A stretch of DNA of 33,994 nucleotides from an uncultured bacterium (GCA_905479655.1 CAJQNK010000003.1:1-33994); one strand, 5' to 3'. Shown: positions 25,437-33,608, counted from the first letter of the stretch. Notes: generated by a model from the letters alone, not told the origin. Numbers and translations are program-made.

Positions 25437-26012
25437 ATGCCCACCGAGCGAGAGATCCGGGAGGTGGTCCGCCGGGTGGTGGAGGGCCTCCGGGCAGAGG
25501 AGCGTTCCAACGCGGTCGAGCTTCCCAGGGTGGCGAGGGGTGGCGACGACCGGACGGTCGCGATCGGGGCGGATCACGGCGGCTGGGCGCTCAAGCGCAC
25601 CCTGGCGACGCACCTGGCGGAGAAGGGGTACGAGGTGAGCGACTGCGGCACGGACGGGCCCGACTCGGTCGACTATCCGGTGTTCGCCCACGAGGTCGCA
25701 CGCCGGGTCGCGGCGGGGGAGTGCCGGTGGGGCATCGTGGTGGATGGCGCGGGCCTCGGATCGTGCATGGTGGCCAACAAGGTCCCGGGGGTTCGAGCGG
25801 CCGTCGCCTGGGACCTCTCGTCGGCACGCAACGGGCGGGAGCACAACCACGCCAACGTGCTGACCCTCGGCGCGGGCCTCCTCGGCGAGAGCCTGGCCCG
25901 CCAGATCGTGGACGAGTGGCTGGTGACGCCCTGGGGCGAGGGGCGCCACGCGCGCCGAGTGGCGATGATCGACGACCTCGAAGGGCGCACCCTGCGCAGC
26001 GGCCGGGCCTGA
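25437..26012 (+). CDS. rpiB: Microcompartment-associated RpiB/LacAB-family sugar-phosphate isomerase
   Basis: A 191-residue enzyme. Residues 1-20 form a predicted amphipathic helix (TEREIREVVRRVVEGLRA), separated by a linker from the RpiB domain (about 41-191), which is typical of microcompartment encapsulation peptides. Domain motifs are IGADHGG (Asp46, His47), VANKVPGVRAAVAWD, EHNHANVLTLG (His136) and EGRHARRV. In E. coli RpiB the catalytic base Cys66 lies in CGTGVG; here the segment is DGAGLGSC, with Asp103 in that position, Ala105 for Thr68, and a cysteine (Cys110) displaced downstream. The reaction may therefore differ from ribose-5-phosphate isomerisation. First gene of the BMC operon; ATG 25437 follows a -10-like box by six bases. 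Confidence 0.88.
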   Translation: MPTEREIREVVRRVVEGLRAEERSNAVELPRVARGGDDRTVAIGADHGGWALKRTLATHLAEKGYEVSDCGTDGPDSVDYPVFAHEVARRVAAGECRWGIVVDGAGLGSCMVANKVPGVRAAVAWDLSSARNGREHNHANVLTLGAGLLGESLARQIVDEWLVTPWGEGRHARRVAMIDDLEGRTLRSGRA

Positions 26013-26037
26013 CGGCGCCGGGACCGGGAAAGGAGTC

Positions 26038-26896
26038 ATGGAGCGCGAGGATCTGATCGAAGTCGTGACCCGTCGGGTGATGGCGGCCCTCGCCGGCGAG
26101 GACGGGGCCGGCTGCGAGGGCGGGCGGTGCGCGGAGTGCCGCGGCGGTTGCGCGGCGCACTGCTCCGACAAGGTGCGCTCGGTCGTGGGCGAGGGCGTGG
26201 CGCGGATCTCCTACAACGGATCGGGGCCCGAGGTGCCGACGGATCTCGCTCGCTACATCGACCACACGCTCCTGGCGCCATCGACCACCGAGCAGGAGAT
26301 CGACCGCCTCTGCGACGAGGCGGCGGAGTTCGGTTTCGCGGCCGTCTGCGTGAACCCGTTCTGGGTGGATCGGGCCGCGCGGCGACTGAAGGGCACCGAG
26401 GTCCGGGTCGCCTCCGTCGTCGGCTTCCCCCTGGGCGCCAACGCCACGGAGACCAAGGTGCTGGAGTCGCGCCGCGCGTTGCGCGAGGGCGCCCGCGAGA
26501 TCGACATGGTGCTCAACATCGGCGCCCTCAAGGGCGGGGACCACGACGCCGTGCGGCGGGACATCGCCAGGGTGGCGGACACCTGCCGGGAGGTGGGAGC
26601 GGTGTTGAAGGTGATTCTCGAGACGGGGCTGTTGAGCGACGAGGAGAAGGTGGCGGCCTCCCGCCTGGCGCGGGAGGCGAAGGCCGACTACGTGAAGACC
26701 TCCACCGGCTTCGGTCACGGCGGCGCTACGGTGTACGACGTGGCCCTGATGCGCGAGGCGGTGGGACCGAAGATGGGCGTGAAGGCGTCGGGCGGGGTGA
26801 AGAACGCCCAGGACGCCCGACAGATGATCGCCGCGGGAGCGACCAGGATCGGGGCCTCGGCCGGTATCCGGATCGTCCGCGGGGGAGGAGCCGGTG

Positions 26897-26910
<14 letters not shown>
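26038..26910 (+). CDS. deoC: Microcompartment deoxyribose-5-phosphate aldolase (DeoC) with Cys-rich N-terminal linker
   Basis: A 290-residue class I aldolase, predicted to cleave deoxyribose-5-phosphate to glyceraldehyde-3-phosphate and acetaldehyde. Residues 1-20 ([20 protein letters not shown]) form an amphipathic helix, the likely encapsulation peptide. A linker with Cys26, 31, 34, 38 and 42 follows. The DeoC barrel (about 70-285) has YIDHTLLAP, Asp156 in [11 protein letters not shown], the Schiff-base Lys191 in LKVILETG, and Lys220 in [11 protein letters not shown]. All catalytic residues are intact. The usual enzyme lacks both N-terminal extensions. ATG 26038 is close behind AAAGGAG. The 3' end overlaps the tandem BMC-T gene by 14 bases. 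It is the signature enzyme of the locus. Confidence 0.95.
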
Positions 26911-27526
<616 letters not shown>

Positions 27527-27561
27527 ACGAGACCGAAACAACCACGAGCGCCAGCGGACGA

Positions 27562-27600
27562 GCCGCGGGCCTCGCAATCCGGGCCCCGAGGCCCGGCGGC
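27562..27600 (+). other. Strong intercistronic RNA hairpin upstream of the BMC-H gene
   Basis: A 9-bp perfect stem CGGGCCTCG/CGAGGCCCG (27566-27574 with 27587-27595) is extended by GCCG/CGGC (27562-27565 with 27597-27600) around one bulged G. The loop has 12 bases. The hairpin ends directly before the AAGGAG ribosome binding site (27601-27606) of the BMC-H gene. No T run follows, so it is not an ordinary terminator. A role in mRNA processing or 5'-end stabilisation of the BMC-H message is inferred. Confidence 0.6.
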
Positions 27601-27612
27601 AAGGAGCGAGCG

Positions 27613-27927
27613 ATGGCTGAAGCGTTGGGAATGATCGAGTGCCGCGGCTTCGCGGCGATGGTGGAGGCGTCGGACGCCATGGTGAAGGCCGCCAAGGTGG
27701 AGCTGGTCTCCTACGAGAAGACGGGCGGCGGCTACGTGACGGCCGTCGTGCGCGGCGACGTGGCCGCGGTCAAGGCGGCGGTCGACGCCGGCGTGCGCGG
27801 CGCCGAGAGGGTTGGCGAGGTGGTCTCGACCCACGTGATCGCCCGCCCGCACAGCAACATCGACGACGTCCTGCCCCTCGGCCGTGGGGCGGAGGCCGCC
27901 GGCGGCGAGAAGGGTGGCGGCCGCTAG
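27613..27927 (+). CDS. BMC-H hexameric shell protein
   Basis: A 104-residue single BMC-domain protein that forms hexamers tiling the shell facets. It begins [21 protein letters not shown]. The pore-lining loop is EKTGGGYVT (Thr37-Gly40), in place of the KIGSG type of PduA. The conserved edge lysine lies in [13 protein letters not shown], and the domain ends [15 protein letters not shown]. The tail is short and glycine-rich. The gene is the only BMC-H in the operon and has the strongest ribosome binding site (AAGGAG, six bases before ATG 27613), preceded by a stable hairpin. This fits the high copy number expected of BMC-H. Confidence 0.96.
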   Translation: MAEALGMIECRGFAAMVEASDAMVKAAKVELVSYEKTGGGYVTAVVRGDVAAVKAAVDAGVRGAERVGEVVSTHVIARPHSNIDDVLPLGRGAEAAGGEKGGGR

Positions 27928-27936
27928 CGCCCCGCC

Positions 27937-28224
27937 ATGCTGCTGGGCAGAGTCGCGGGCACCCTCGTCGCCAGCCGCAAGGAGCCGGCGATGGAGGGCT
28001 TCAAGTTCCTCGTCGTGGCGGAGCTGGATATCGACGGCGAGGCCACGGGCGGGTACGTCGTGGCGGTGGACGCCGTCGGGGCGGGCACGGGCGAGGTCGT
28101 GCTCTACGCCACCGGCAGCTCCGCGCGTCAGACCGTGGCCACGGATCGCAAGCCGTGCGACGCGGTGGTGATGGCTATCGTCGACACCTGGGAGGTGGAC
28201 GGTGCCGAGGTGTGGCGCAAGTGA
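27937..28224 (+). CDS. BMC-P pentameric vertex protein (EutN/CcmL family), copy 1
   Basis: A 95-residue protein of the EutN/CcmL family that forms pentamers capping the vertices. Family motifs are all present: [16 protein letters not shown] at the start, the [21 protein letters not shown] core, the loop TGSSARQT, and [13 protein letters not shown] at the end. The start ATG 27937 follows the BMC-H stop by nine bases. The stop (TGA 28222-28224) overlaps a GTG that opens a 14-codon frame leading to the aldehyde dehydrogenase start. Confidence 0.95.
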   Translation: MLLGRVAGTLVASRKEPAMEGFKFLVVAELDIDGEATGGYVVAVDAVGAGTGEVVLYATGSSARQTVATDRKPCDAVVMAIVDTWEVDGAEVWRK

Positions 28225-28265
28225 GAGGCAAGAGTGAGATCGTGACGGCGGGGCCCGGACGGTGA
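28221..28265 (+). CDS. Putative 14-residue linking ORF between BMC-P and aldehyde dehydrogenase genes
   Basis: GTG 28221 overlaps the BMC-P stop (GTGA), and the frame ([13 protein letters not shown] after the start) ends at TGA 28263-28265, overlapping the GTG start of the dehydrogenase (GTGA). The arrangement could carry ribosomes across a gap in which the dehydrogenase has no good ribosome binding site. No motif is seen in the peptide. Chance is a realistic alternative. Confidence 0.25.
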   Translation: MRGKSEIVTAGPGR

Positions 28266-29719
28266 GCGACGAGCGCGAGGTCCGCGCCATCATCGAGCGG
28301 GTGCGGACCCTCTACGGCTCGCCCGACGCGCCGCCCCCGCCGCTGCCGGCCTCGACGCCGCTCGCCGTCGGACCCGACGACGGGGCGACGCGGCTGCCGG
28401 GCGTCCACGCGGGGGTCGACTCGGCCGTGGAGGCGGCCCATGCCGCCTTCCTGCGCTACGCCGGCACGGGTCTCGAGGCCCGTCGACGGGTCGTGACGGC
28501 CATCCGCCGGTCGATGCACGAGCACGCCGTCGACCTGGCGAAGAAGGCGCGGCAGGAGACCGGCATCGGCCGCGCCGAGGACAAGGTGGTGAAGAACCGC
28601 CTGGTGATCGACAAGACCCCCGGTCCCGAGGAGCTGGAGCCGGAGGTCCAGACCGGCGACGAGGGGATGACCGTGACGGAGTTCGCGCCCTTCGGGGTCA
28701 TCGCCTCCATCACTCCGACGACCAACCCGACCTCCACCATCATCAACAACGCCATCGCCATGCTCTCGGCGGGCAACGCGGTGGTCTTCAACGTCCATCC
28801 GGCGGCGCGCAGGGTGTCGCTCGAGAACGTGGCCCTGCTCAACGAGGCCATCGTGGGCGCCGGCGGCCCTCCGGACCTGGTGACCGCGGTCGCGGATCCG
28901 ACCATCGAGAGCGCCCAGCGGGTGATGCGCCATCCGCAAGTGCGTCTTCTCCTGGTCACCGGTGGCCCCGCGGTGGTGCGCGAGGCGCTCCAGACCGACA
29001 AGCGCGCCATCACCGCCGGTCCCGGGAACCCGCCGGTCGTGGTGGACGAGACGGCCGATGTGGCGCTCGCCGGTCGCGAGATCGTGCGCGGCGCTTCGTT
29101 CGACAACAACGTGATCTGCACCGACGAGAAGGTGGTCCTGGCCGTGGCCTCCAAGGCCGACGAGCTCCTGGCCACCATGGGCCGGAACGGCGCAGTGATC
29201 CTCAAGGAGTACCAGCTCAAGCAGCTCGAGCGGGTGATCTTCGAGGAGATCCGATCCGGGCGGAGGTCGTCGCGCATCGACCGGCGGTGGGTGGGGAAGA
29301 ACGCGGGTCGGATCCTGGGTCAGATCGGCGTATCGGCCGGGGACGACGTGCGCCTGGCCGTGGCCGACGTGCCGATCGACCACCCCCTCGTGTGGACCGA
29401 GCAGATGATGCCCGTCCTGCCGGTCGCCCGCGTCCGGAACGTCGACGAGGCCATCGACCTGGCGGTGGAGGTGGAGCACGGCTACCGCCACACAGCCTCC
29501 ATCTTCTCCAACGACGTGGCCACCATCACCCGCATGGCGCGGGCCATGAACTGCAGCATCTTCGTGGCCAACGGCCCGACGCTGGCCGGTCTGGGCGCCG
29601 GTGGCGAGGACTTCACCTCGTTCTCCATCGCGACCCCAACGGGCGAGGGCCTCTCCCGGCCCCGCACCTTCTCGCGTCTGCGCCGCCTGGCGGTCGTGGG
29701 CGCGCTGCGGATCGTCTGA
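28262..29719 (+). CDS. CoA-acylating aldehyde dehydrogenase of the microcompartment (EutE/PduP family)
   Basis: A 485-residue enzyme expected to convert acetaldehyde, CoA and NAD+ to acetyl-CoA and NADH in the shell lumen. Residues 1-18 ([18 protein letters not shown]) form an amphipathic helix resembling the ones on the RpiB and DeoC proteins, followed by a proline-rich linker (about 21-35). Catalytic Cys286 lies in GASFDNNVICTDEKVV, the EutE/PduP pattern. Other family blocks are APFGVIASITPTTNP, NAVVFNVHPAA and LVTGGPAVV; TAGPGNPPVVVDE is also conserved. Start GTG 28262 overlaps the stop of a tiny upstream frame; an obvious ribosome binding site is lacking. It consumes the aldehyde made by DeoC. 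No alcohol dehydrogenase or phosphotransacylase gene is in the window. Confidence 0.95.
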   Translation: MSDEREVRAIIERVRTLYGSPDAPPPPLPASTPLAVGPDDGATRLPGVHAGVDSAVEAAHAAFLRYAGTGLEARRRVVTAIRRSMHEHAVDLAKKARQETGIGRAEDKVVKNRLVIDKTPGPEELEPEVQTGDEGMTVTEFAPFGVIASITPTTNPTSTIINNAIAMLSAGNAVVFNVHPAARRVSLENVALLNEAIVGAGGPPDLVTAVADPTIESAQRVMRHPQVRLLLVTGGPAVVREALQTDKRAITAGPGNPPVVVDETADVALAGREIVRGASFDNNVICTDEKVVLAVASKADELLATMGRNGAVILKEYQLKQLERVIFEEIRSGRRSSRIDRRWVGKNAGRILGQIGVSAGDDVRLAVADVPIDHPLVWTEQMMPVLPVARVRNVDEAIDLAVEVEHGYRHTASIFSNDVATITRMARAMNCSIFVANGPTLAGLGAGGEDFTSFSIATPTGEGLSRPRTFSRLRRLAVVGALRIV

Positions 29720-29730
29720 GGGTCTCCGCC

Positions 29731-30324
29731 GTGCGTCCAGCGATCCTCCTCCTCGAGCTCGACTCCGTCGCCGTCGGCATCCGCGTGGGCGACGCGATGG
29801 CGAAGCGCTCACCCCTGGCGACGCTCCACGCCGGGACCGTCCATCCCGGGAAGTACCTGGTGCTGGCCGGCGGCGAGGTGGCGGACGTCGAGGAGGCGTG
29901 GCAGGCCGGCCGGGAGTCCGCGGCCGGTGGCCTGCGCGACGAGCTGTTCCTGCCCGAGGTTCATCCCACCGTGGTCGAGGCCCTGTGCGGTGCCCGCCGA
30001 CCGGTGGCCGGCGATGCCCTGGGCGTGGTCGAGACGCGCACGGTCGCCGCCACCCTCCATGCGGCCGACGCCGGGGTCAAGGGGGCGGAGGTCGAGCTCG
30101 GGGAGGTCCGTCTGGCGGACGGACTCGGCGGCAAGGCGTACCTGCTCTTCGCCGGCGCGGTGGCCGATGTGGAGGCGGCGGTGGAGATCGCCTGCGCCCG
30201 GGTGCCCGAGGCCGAGCTGGTGGCCTCGGTCCTGATTCCCCGGCTCTCGGTGGAGATGGCGGAGAACCTGGAGGCGGCCGGGGAGTTTGCGCGCCGCGTC
30301 GGTCGTCCCGGGGAGGCCGGCTGA
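29731..30324 (+). CDS. Tandem-domain BMC-T shell protein, second copy
   Basis: A 197-residue protein with two BMC domains in the usual order, forming pseudohexameric trimers. Domain 1 starts ILLLELDSVAVGIRVGDAM, with GTVHPGKYLVLAGG in the pore region. Domain 2 begins DALGVVETRTVAATLHAAD, with GLGGKAYLLFAGAVADVEAA. The layout matches BMC-T1 (Hoch_5812 type) of Haliangium, and the protein is clearly different from the first tandem protein of this operon. GTG 29731 is chosen because homology begins there; the AGGG upstream is a weak ribosome binding site. It lies 11 bases after the dehydrogenase and one base before the next BMC-P gene. Confidence 0.92.
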   Translation: MRPAILLLELDSVAVGIRVGDAMAKRSPLATLHAGTVHPGKYLVLAGGEVADVEEAWQAGRESAAGGLRDELFLPEVHPTVVEALCGARRPVAGDALGVVETRTVAATLHAADAGVKGAEVELGEVRLADGLGGKAYLLFAGAVADVEAAVEIACARVPEAELVASVLIPRLSVEMAENLEAAGEFARRVGRPGEAG

Positions 30325-30325
30325 G

Positions 30326-30610
30326 GTGCGGCTCGCCCGCGTCATCGGGACCGTGGTCGCGACCCAGAAGGCCCCGGGCCTCGAGGGCGTGAAGCTGCTG
30401 ATCCTCCAGCCGCTCGACCGCCGTCGTCGTCCGTCGGGCCGGCCCGTCGTGGCGGCCGACGCCGTCGCCATGGCCGGGCCCGGCGAGACGGTCTACTTCG
30501 TCGCCAGCCGCGAGGCGGCCCTCGCCTGTCCCGAGCCGTTCGTGCCGGTCGACCACGCCGTGGTCGGCATCGTGGACGCGGTGGAGGAGCTGGGGGAGGC
30601 CGACCGATGA
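30326..30610 (+). CDS. BMC-P vertex protein (EutN/CcmL family), copy 2, divergent
   Basis: A 94-residue vertex protein: RLARVIGTVVATQKAPGLEG at the start and DHAVVGIVDAVEEL at the end are typical. It is the most divergent of the three copies: an RRRRPSGRP loop replaces the usual acidic DxxG segment, the GAGxGE core is MAGPGE, and the GxSAR loop is SREAAL. It may fill a distinct vertex role or form mixed pentamers. GTG 30326 is preceded by GGGGAGG. Its stop overlaps the start of copy 3 (ATGA). Confidence 0.9.
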   Translation: MRLARVIGTVVATQKAPGLEGVKLLILQPLDRRRRPSGRPVVAADAVAMAGPGETVYFVASREAALACPEPFVPVDHAVVGIVDAVEELGEADR

Positions 30611-30885
30611 AGCTCGGCAAGGTGGTGGGCACCGTCGTCTCCACGATCTGTTCGCCGGCCTTTTCCGGGCGCCGGCTGCTCCTCTGCGATCTCGTGGGTC
30701 CGGTGGGCGACGCGCTCGGCGGCTACCTCATCGCGGTCGACACGGTGGGCGCGGGCGCGGGGGAGACCGTGCTGATCCTGGACGAAGGGAACTCGGCCCG
30801 GCAGGTCCTGGCGTACCCCGAGGCTCCCGTGCGCGCCGTGGTCGTCGGCATCGTGGACTCGGTCGAGCTCGCGGAGACCCCTTGA
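30607..30885 (+). CDS. BMC-P vertex protein (EutN/CcmL family), copy 3
   Basis: A 92-residue vertex protein with intact family motifs: KLGKVVGTVVSTICSPAFSG, LGGYLIAVDTVGAGAGETVL, the loop EGNSARQV, and AVVVGIVDSVEL. It is closer to copy 1 than to copy 2 in the core GAGxGE motif. ATG 30607 overlaps the stop of copy 2 (ATGA), and its own stop overlaps the TTG start of the DUF456 gene (TTGA), so translation is coupled through all three. It is the last shell gene of the locus. Confidence 0.94.
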   Translation: MKLGKVVGTVVSTICSPAFSGRRLLLCDLVGPVGDALGGYLIAVDTVGAGAGETVLILDEGNSARQVLAYPEAPVRAVVVGIVDSVELAETP

Positions 30886-31361
30886 CGGTCGCGCTCGTCG
30901 TCCTGGGTCTTCTGCTGATCGGCGTCGGGCTGGTCGGCACCGTCCTGCCGGCGCTGCCGGGCGCGCCGGTGGTGCTCGGTGGACTGGCGTTGTTGGCGGG
31001 GTCGGACGGCTTCACCCGGGTGAGCTGGCCCACCTTCGCGATCCTGGCCGTGATGACCGGACTGGTCTACCTGGTCGACTTCGCTTCCGGGGCCCTGGGC
31101 GCCCAGCAGGTCGGGGCCAGCGCGAGGGCGGTGTGGGGCGCCGCGGTCGGTGGACTGCTGGGGATCTTCTTCGGCATCCCGGGGTTGATCCTCGGACCCT
31201 TCGTGGGGGCCGTGGTCGGCGAGCTCACGGTACGGCGGGAGTGGCGACGCGCCGGACGGGTCGGCCTCGGCACCTGGCTCGGAGTCGCTCTGGGGACCGT
31301 GGCGAAGATCGCGCTCGTCGTGGCGATGCTGGGGGTCTTCGGATTCTCCTGGTTTGCGTGA
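30882..31361 (+). CDS. DUF456 family membrane protein
   Basis: A 159-residue small membrane protein with about four hydrophobic segments. It has the family start TVALVVLGLLLIGVGLVGTV, then LPALPGAPVVLGG and VYLVDFASGALGAQQVGAS, and ends with the glycine-rich GAAVGGLLGIFFGIPGLILG and a final helix. DUF456 has no defined function that I can state. TTG 30882 overlaps the stop of the last BMC-P gene (TTGA), which places it in the microcompartment operon. Whether it serves the compartment (for example in transport) or is merely co-transcribed is unknown. Confidence 0.87.
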   Translation: MTVALVVLGLLLIGVGLVGTVLPALPGAPVVLGGLALLAGSDGFTRVSWPTFAILAVMTGLVYLVDFASGALGAQQVGASARAVWGAAVGGLLGIFFGIPGLILGPFVGAVVGELTVRREWRRAGRVGLGTWLGVALGTVAKIALVVAMLGVFGFSWFA

Positions 31362-31398
31362 CCGGATCGCCTCTCCAGGTGGCCCGGCCGGCTGTGGT

Positions 31399-31407
31399 TG
31401 ATACTCT
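31399..31407 (+). promoter_or_regulatory. Extended -10 box upstream of the GT2 gene
   Basis: TGATACTCT (TG-n-TACTCT) lies in the 104-base gap after the DUF456 gene. It would give a leader of about 52 bases with a GGAG ribosome binding site at 31455-31458. No clear -35 box. Confidence 0.35.
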
Positions 31408-31465
31408 CCTCGAACCCAGGAACCGGACGGCGGGTCACCCCTCGCCGCCATCGACGGAGCACCCG

Positions 31466-32371
31466 ATGGTCGACCCAACGGATCGAAACGAGCCGGATGC
31501 GCGCCTCGCCGACGAGATGATCTCCGTCGTGCTGCCGGCCTACAACGAGGAGGAGGCGGTCGCCGAGATGGTGGAGGGGACGCGGCGCGCCCTCGAGCAG
31601 GCCGGCCTGGCGCCGTTCGAGATCCTGGTCGTCGACGACGGCTCGACGGACGCCACCGCGGAGCGCGCCGAGGGGGCGGGCGCGCGCCTCGTCAGTCACC
31701 CGCAGAACGTGGGCTACGGCCGTTCGCTCAAGGATGGCATCCTGGCGGCCTGCGGCGACACGATCGTGATCAGCGACGCCGACGGCAGCTATCCGCCGGA
31801 GGCCATCCCGCAACTGGTCGAACGCTATCGCGAGGGCTGGGACATGGTGATCGCGCGCCGCTCCAACTTCCGAGACTCCGTCGGCAAATCGTTGATGCGG
31901 CGTGTGCTCCGTTGGCTCGTGGAGTACACAGCGGGTCGCAAAGTGCCGGACGTGAACTCGGGCCTCCGGGTGTTCAGCAAGAAGATGATCGAGCCCCGCT
32001 TCCAGACGCTGTCCGACGGCTTCAGCTTCACGACCTCCTCGACTCTGGCCTACGCGCTGTCCAGCCGCTTCGTGGCTTTTGTCCCCATCGTGTACGGTCC
32101 GCGCGCTGGCGGTTCGAAGGTCAAGCTGTTCTCCGACTCGATGCGTACGCTGCAGTACATCGTGCAGGCCCTCGTGTACTTCAATCCGCTGAAGATCTTC
32201 GTCCTCGGCGCCGGGATCTGCATCGCGCTCGCCTTCCTGGGCTTCGCCACCTCGGCTCTGCTGGGGTTCCGGGTGGGCTACCTCCTGGGGGTGGGCGGCC
32301 TGCTGCTGGCGGTGCCCGTCTTCTCCCTCGGCCTGCTGGCGGACCTGCTGAAGCGGATCCTGGACAAGTAG
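31466..32371 (+). CDS. Family 2 glycosyltransferase with C-terminal membrane helices (DPM/GtrB-like)
   Basis: A 301-residue protein with a cytosolic GT-A catalytic domain: ISVVLPAYNEEEAV, the nucleotide-binding ILVVDDGSTDAT, NVGYGRSLKDGI and the DxD-like VISDADGSYPPE. The acceptor region contains VPDVNSGLRVFSKK. Two C-terminal transmembrane helices (about 250-295) anchor it. The layout is that of dolichyl/polyprenyl-phosphate sugar synthases, so transfer of a sugar to a lipid carrier is inferred. ATG 31466 has GGAG seven bases upstream. It has its own -10-like box and ends four bases from the convergent glycosyltransferase gene. Confidence 0.9.
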   Translation: MVDPTDRNEPDARLADEMISVVLPAYNEEEAVAEMVEGTRRALEQAGLAPFEILVVDDGSTDATAERAEGAGARLVSHPQNVGYGRSLKDGILAACGDTIVISDADGSYPPEAIPQLVERYREGWDMVIARRSNFRDSVGKSLMRRVLRWLVEYTAGRKVPDVNSGLRVFSKKMIEPRFQTLSDGFSFTTSSTLAYALSSRFVAFVPIVYGPRAGGSKVKLFSDSMRTLQYIVQALVYFNPLKIFVLGAGICIALAFLGFATSALLGFRVGYLLGVGGLLLAVPVFSLGLLADLLKRILDK

Positions 32372-32375
32372 CCGG

Positions 32376-33608
32376 TCACCTCGGGCGGGCGGTCAGCCGC
32401 TCCTCCAGGATGCGCACCGCGGGCCGCGCCTCCTGGTAGTGGCGCAGACGTTCGCCCAGGGCGCGGGCGCGTTCCCGGAGTCGTCGATCCTCGGCCCCGG
32501 CGAGGATCGCTTCGGCGATCCGCCGCGGCTCGGGTCCGACGACGCTGCCGACCCGGCCGGCGCCGGTCCGCTCCAGCCGGAGGGCGTTCGAGGGCTGGTC
32601 GCGGCCGACGGGGAACACCAGGACCGGGACGTCGTGGAAGAGCGCCTCGTGCAGGGTTCCCAGACCCGCGTGGGAGACGACGAGGCGCGAGTGCCGGAGG
32701 AGGTCGAGCTGCGGGGCCCGTCGCACGATCCGGACGCGGTCGCCCCCGCGGATCCCGCCGGGGTCCGGACCCCCGGTGGAGAGGACCATATGGGCCGGGG
32801 TGAGGGTTTCCACGGCTTCGACGAGGGCTTGGAGGAAGCGTCGCCCCGCGGGTCGCCGCCAGATCTGCCGGCCGAGGTAGGCGTAGACGGGGAGGCGGGC
32901 TCCGGAGAGATGACGGAGACCCTCTCCCTGGGCGGGCCGGAGCAGGTCGATCAGCGGGCCGGCGTAGGATCGCTGTCGCGGGCGACTCCCGGTGAGGTCG
33001 AGCTCCGGGATCGAGGCGACGAGGCGCGGCGCGGCGCCGAGCCCCGCGTGGCCGAGCCGTCGCGCCCGCGCCGACATCCCGAGCTGCCTCCAGACGGTGT
33101 CGCGATGCCACCCGGCGCCGCGTGCCTGGATCAGGCGCCCGACGCGGCGAAAATCCAGGGAGCGGCTGGCGCGATGAACGGCGAGCCGCCAGTCCTCTCG
33201 CACCTGCCGCCACCAGGGAACCTGGCGGTCGGGGAAGTGGGTATGGAGCCAGACGACAGGAACGCCCTGCGCCCAGGCGAGCTGGGGGAGGGCGCGCAGG
33301 GAGCTGTCGGCCACCAGGAGATCGAATCGTTCCCTCTCGAAGAGGGCGGCCGAACGGGCGACGGCGATCTGGTAGCGCGCCACCTCCTGCAAGGGAGCCG
33401 AAACGCCTCCCGAGAGCCGTCGTTCATCATCTCGGGCGGACTCGAGGGTCAGGTGGCGGAACGGGCGCCGGGCGTAGGCGGAGGCCTCCGCCCGGCGACC
33501 GGCGAACACGACCTCGTGGCCGGCCTCCTCGAGAAACGTGGCCAGTGCGAAGGCTCGGTGGCGGTGACCGGTCTCGCCGGGGTGGACGGTCAGGCACAGC
33601 TTGGCCAT
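32376..33608 (-). CDS. GT1/MurG-like (UGT-fold) glycosyltransferase
   Basis: A 410-residue protein with a GT-B fold. The N-terminal domain starts KLCLTVHPGETGHRHRAFALA, with FLEEAGHEVVFAGR. The C-terminal domain carries the nucleotide-sugar signature VSHAGLGTLHEALFHDVPVL, followed by FPVGRDQPSNALRLERTGAG. This family transfers sugars from UDP- or TDP-sugars to lipids, polyketides or cell-wall precursors; the acceptor is not evident. ATG 33608 begins the conserved Rossmann strand; no good ribosome binding site is seen, and a longer frame upstream lacks conserved sequence. It is convergent with the GT2 gene. Confidence 0.85.
   Translation of the reverse strand: MAKLCLTVHPGETGHRHRAFALATFLEEAGHEVVFAGRRAEASAYARRPFRHLTLESARDDERRLSGGVSAPLQEVARYQIAVARSAALFERERFDLLVADSSLRALPQLAWAQGVPVVWLHTHFPDRQVPWWRQVREDWRLAVHRASRSLDFRRVGRLIQARGAGWHRDTVWRQLGMSARARRLGHAGLGAAPRLVASIPELDLTGSRPRQRSYAGPLIDLLRPAQGEGLRHLSGARLPVYAYLGRQIWRRPAGRRFLQALVEAVETLTPAHMVLSTGGPDPGGIRGGDRVRIVRRAPQLDLLRHSRLVVSHAGLGTLHEALFHDVPVLVFPVGRDQPSNALRLERTGAGRVGSVVGPEPRRIAEAILAGAEDRRLRERARALGERLRHYQEARPAVRILEERLTARPR

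Noticed and set aside
28175..29812. Long minus-strand frame opposite the aldehyde dehydrogenase gene
   Set aside because: Shadow of a clear EutE/PduP-family gene; composition is biased to His, Arg, Gly and Asp with no domain.
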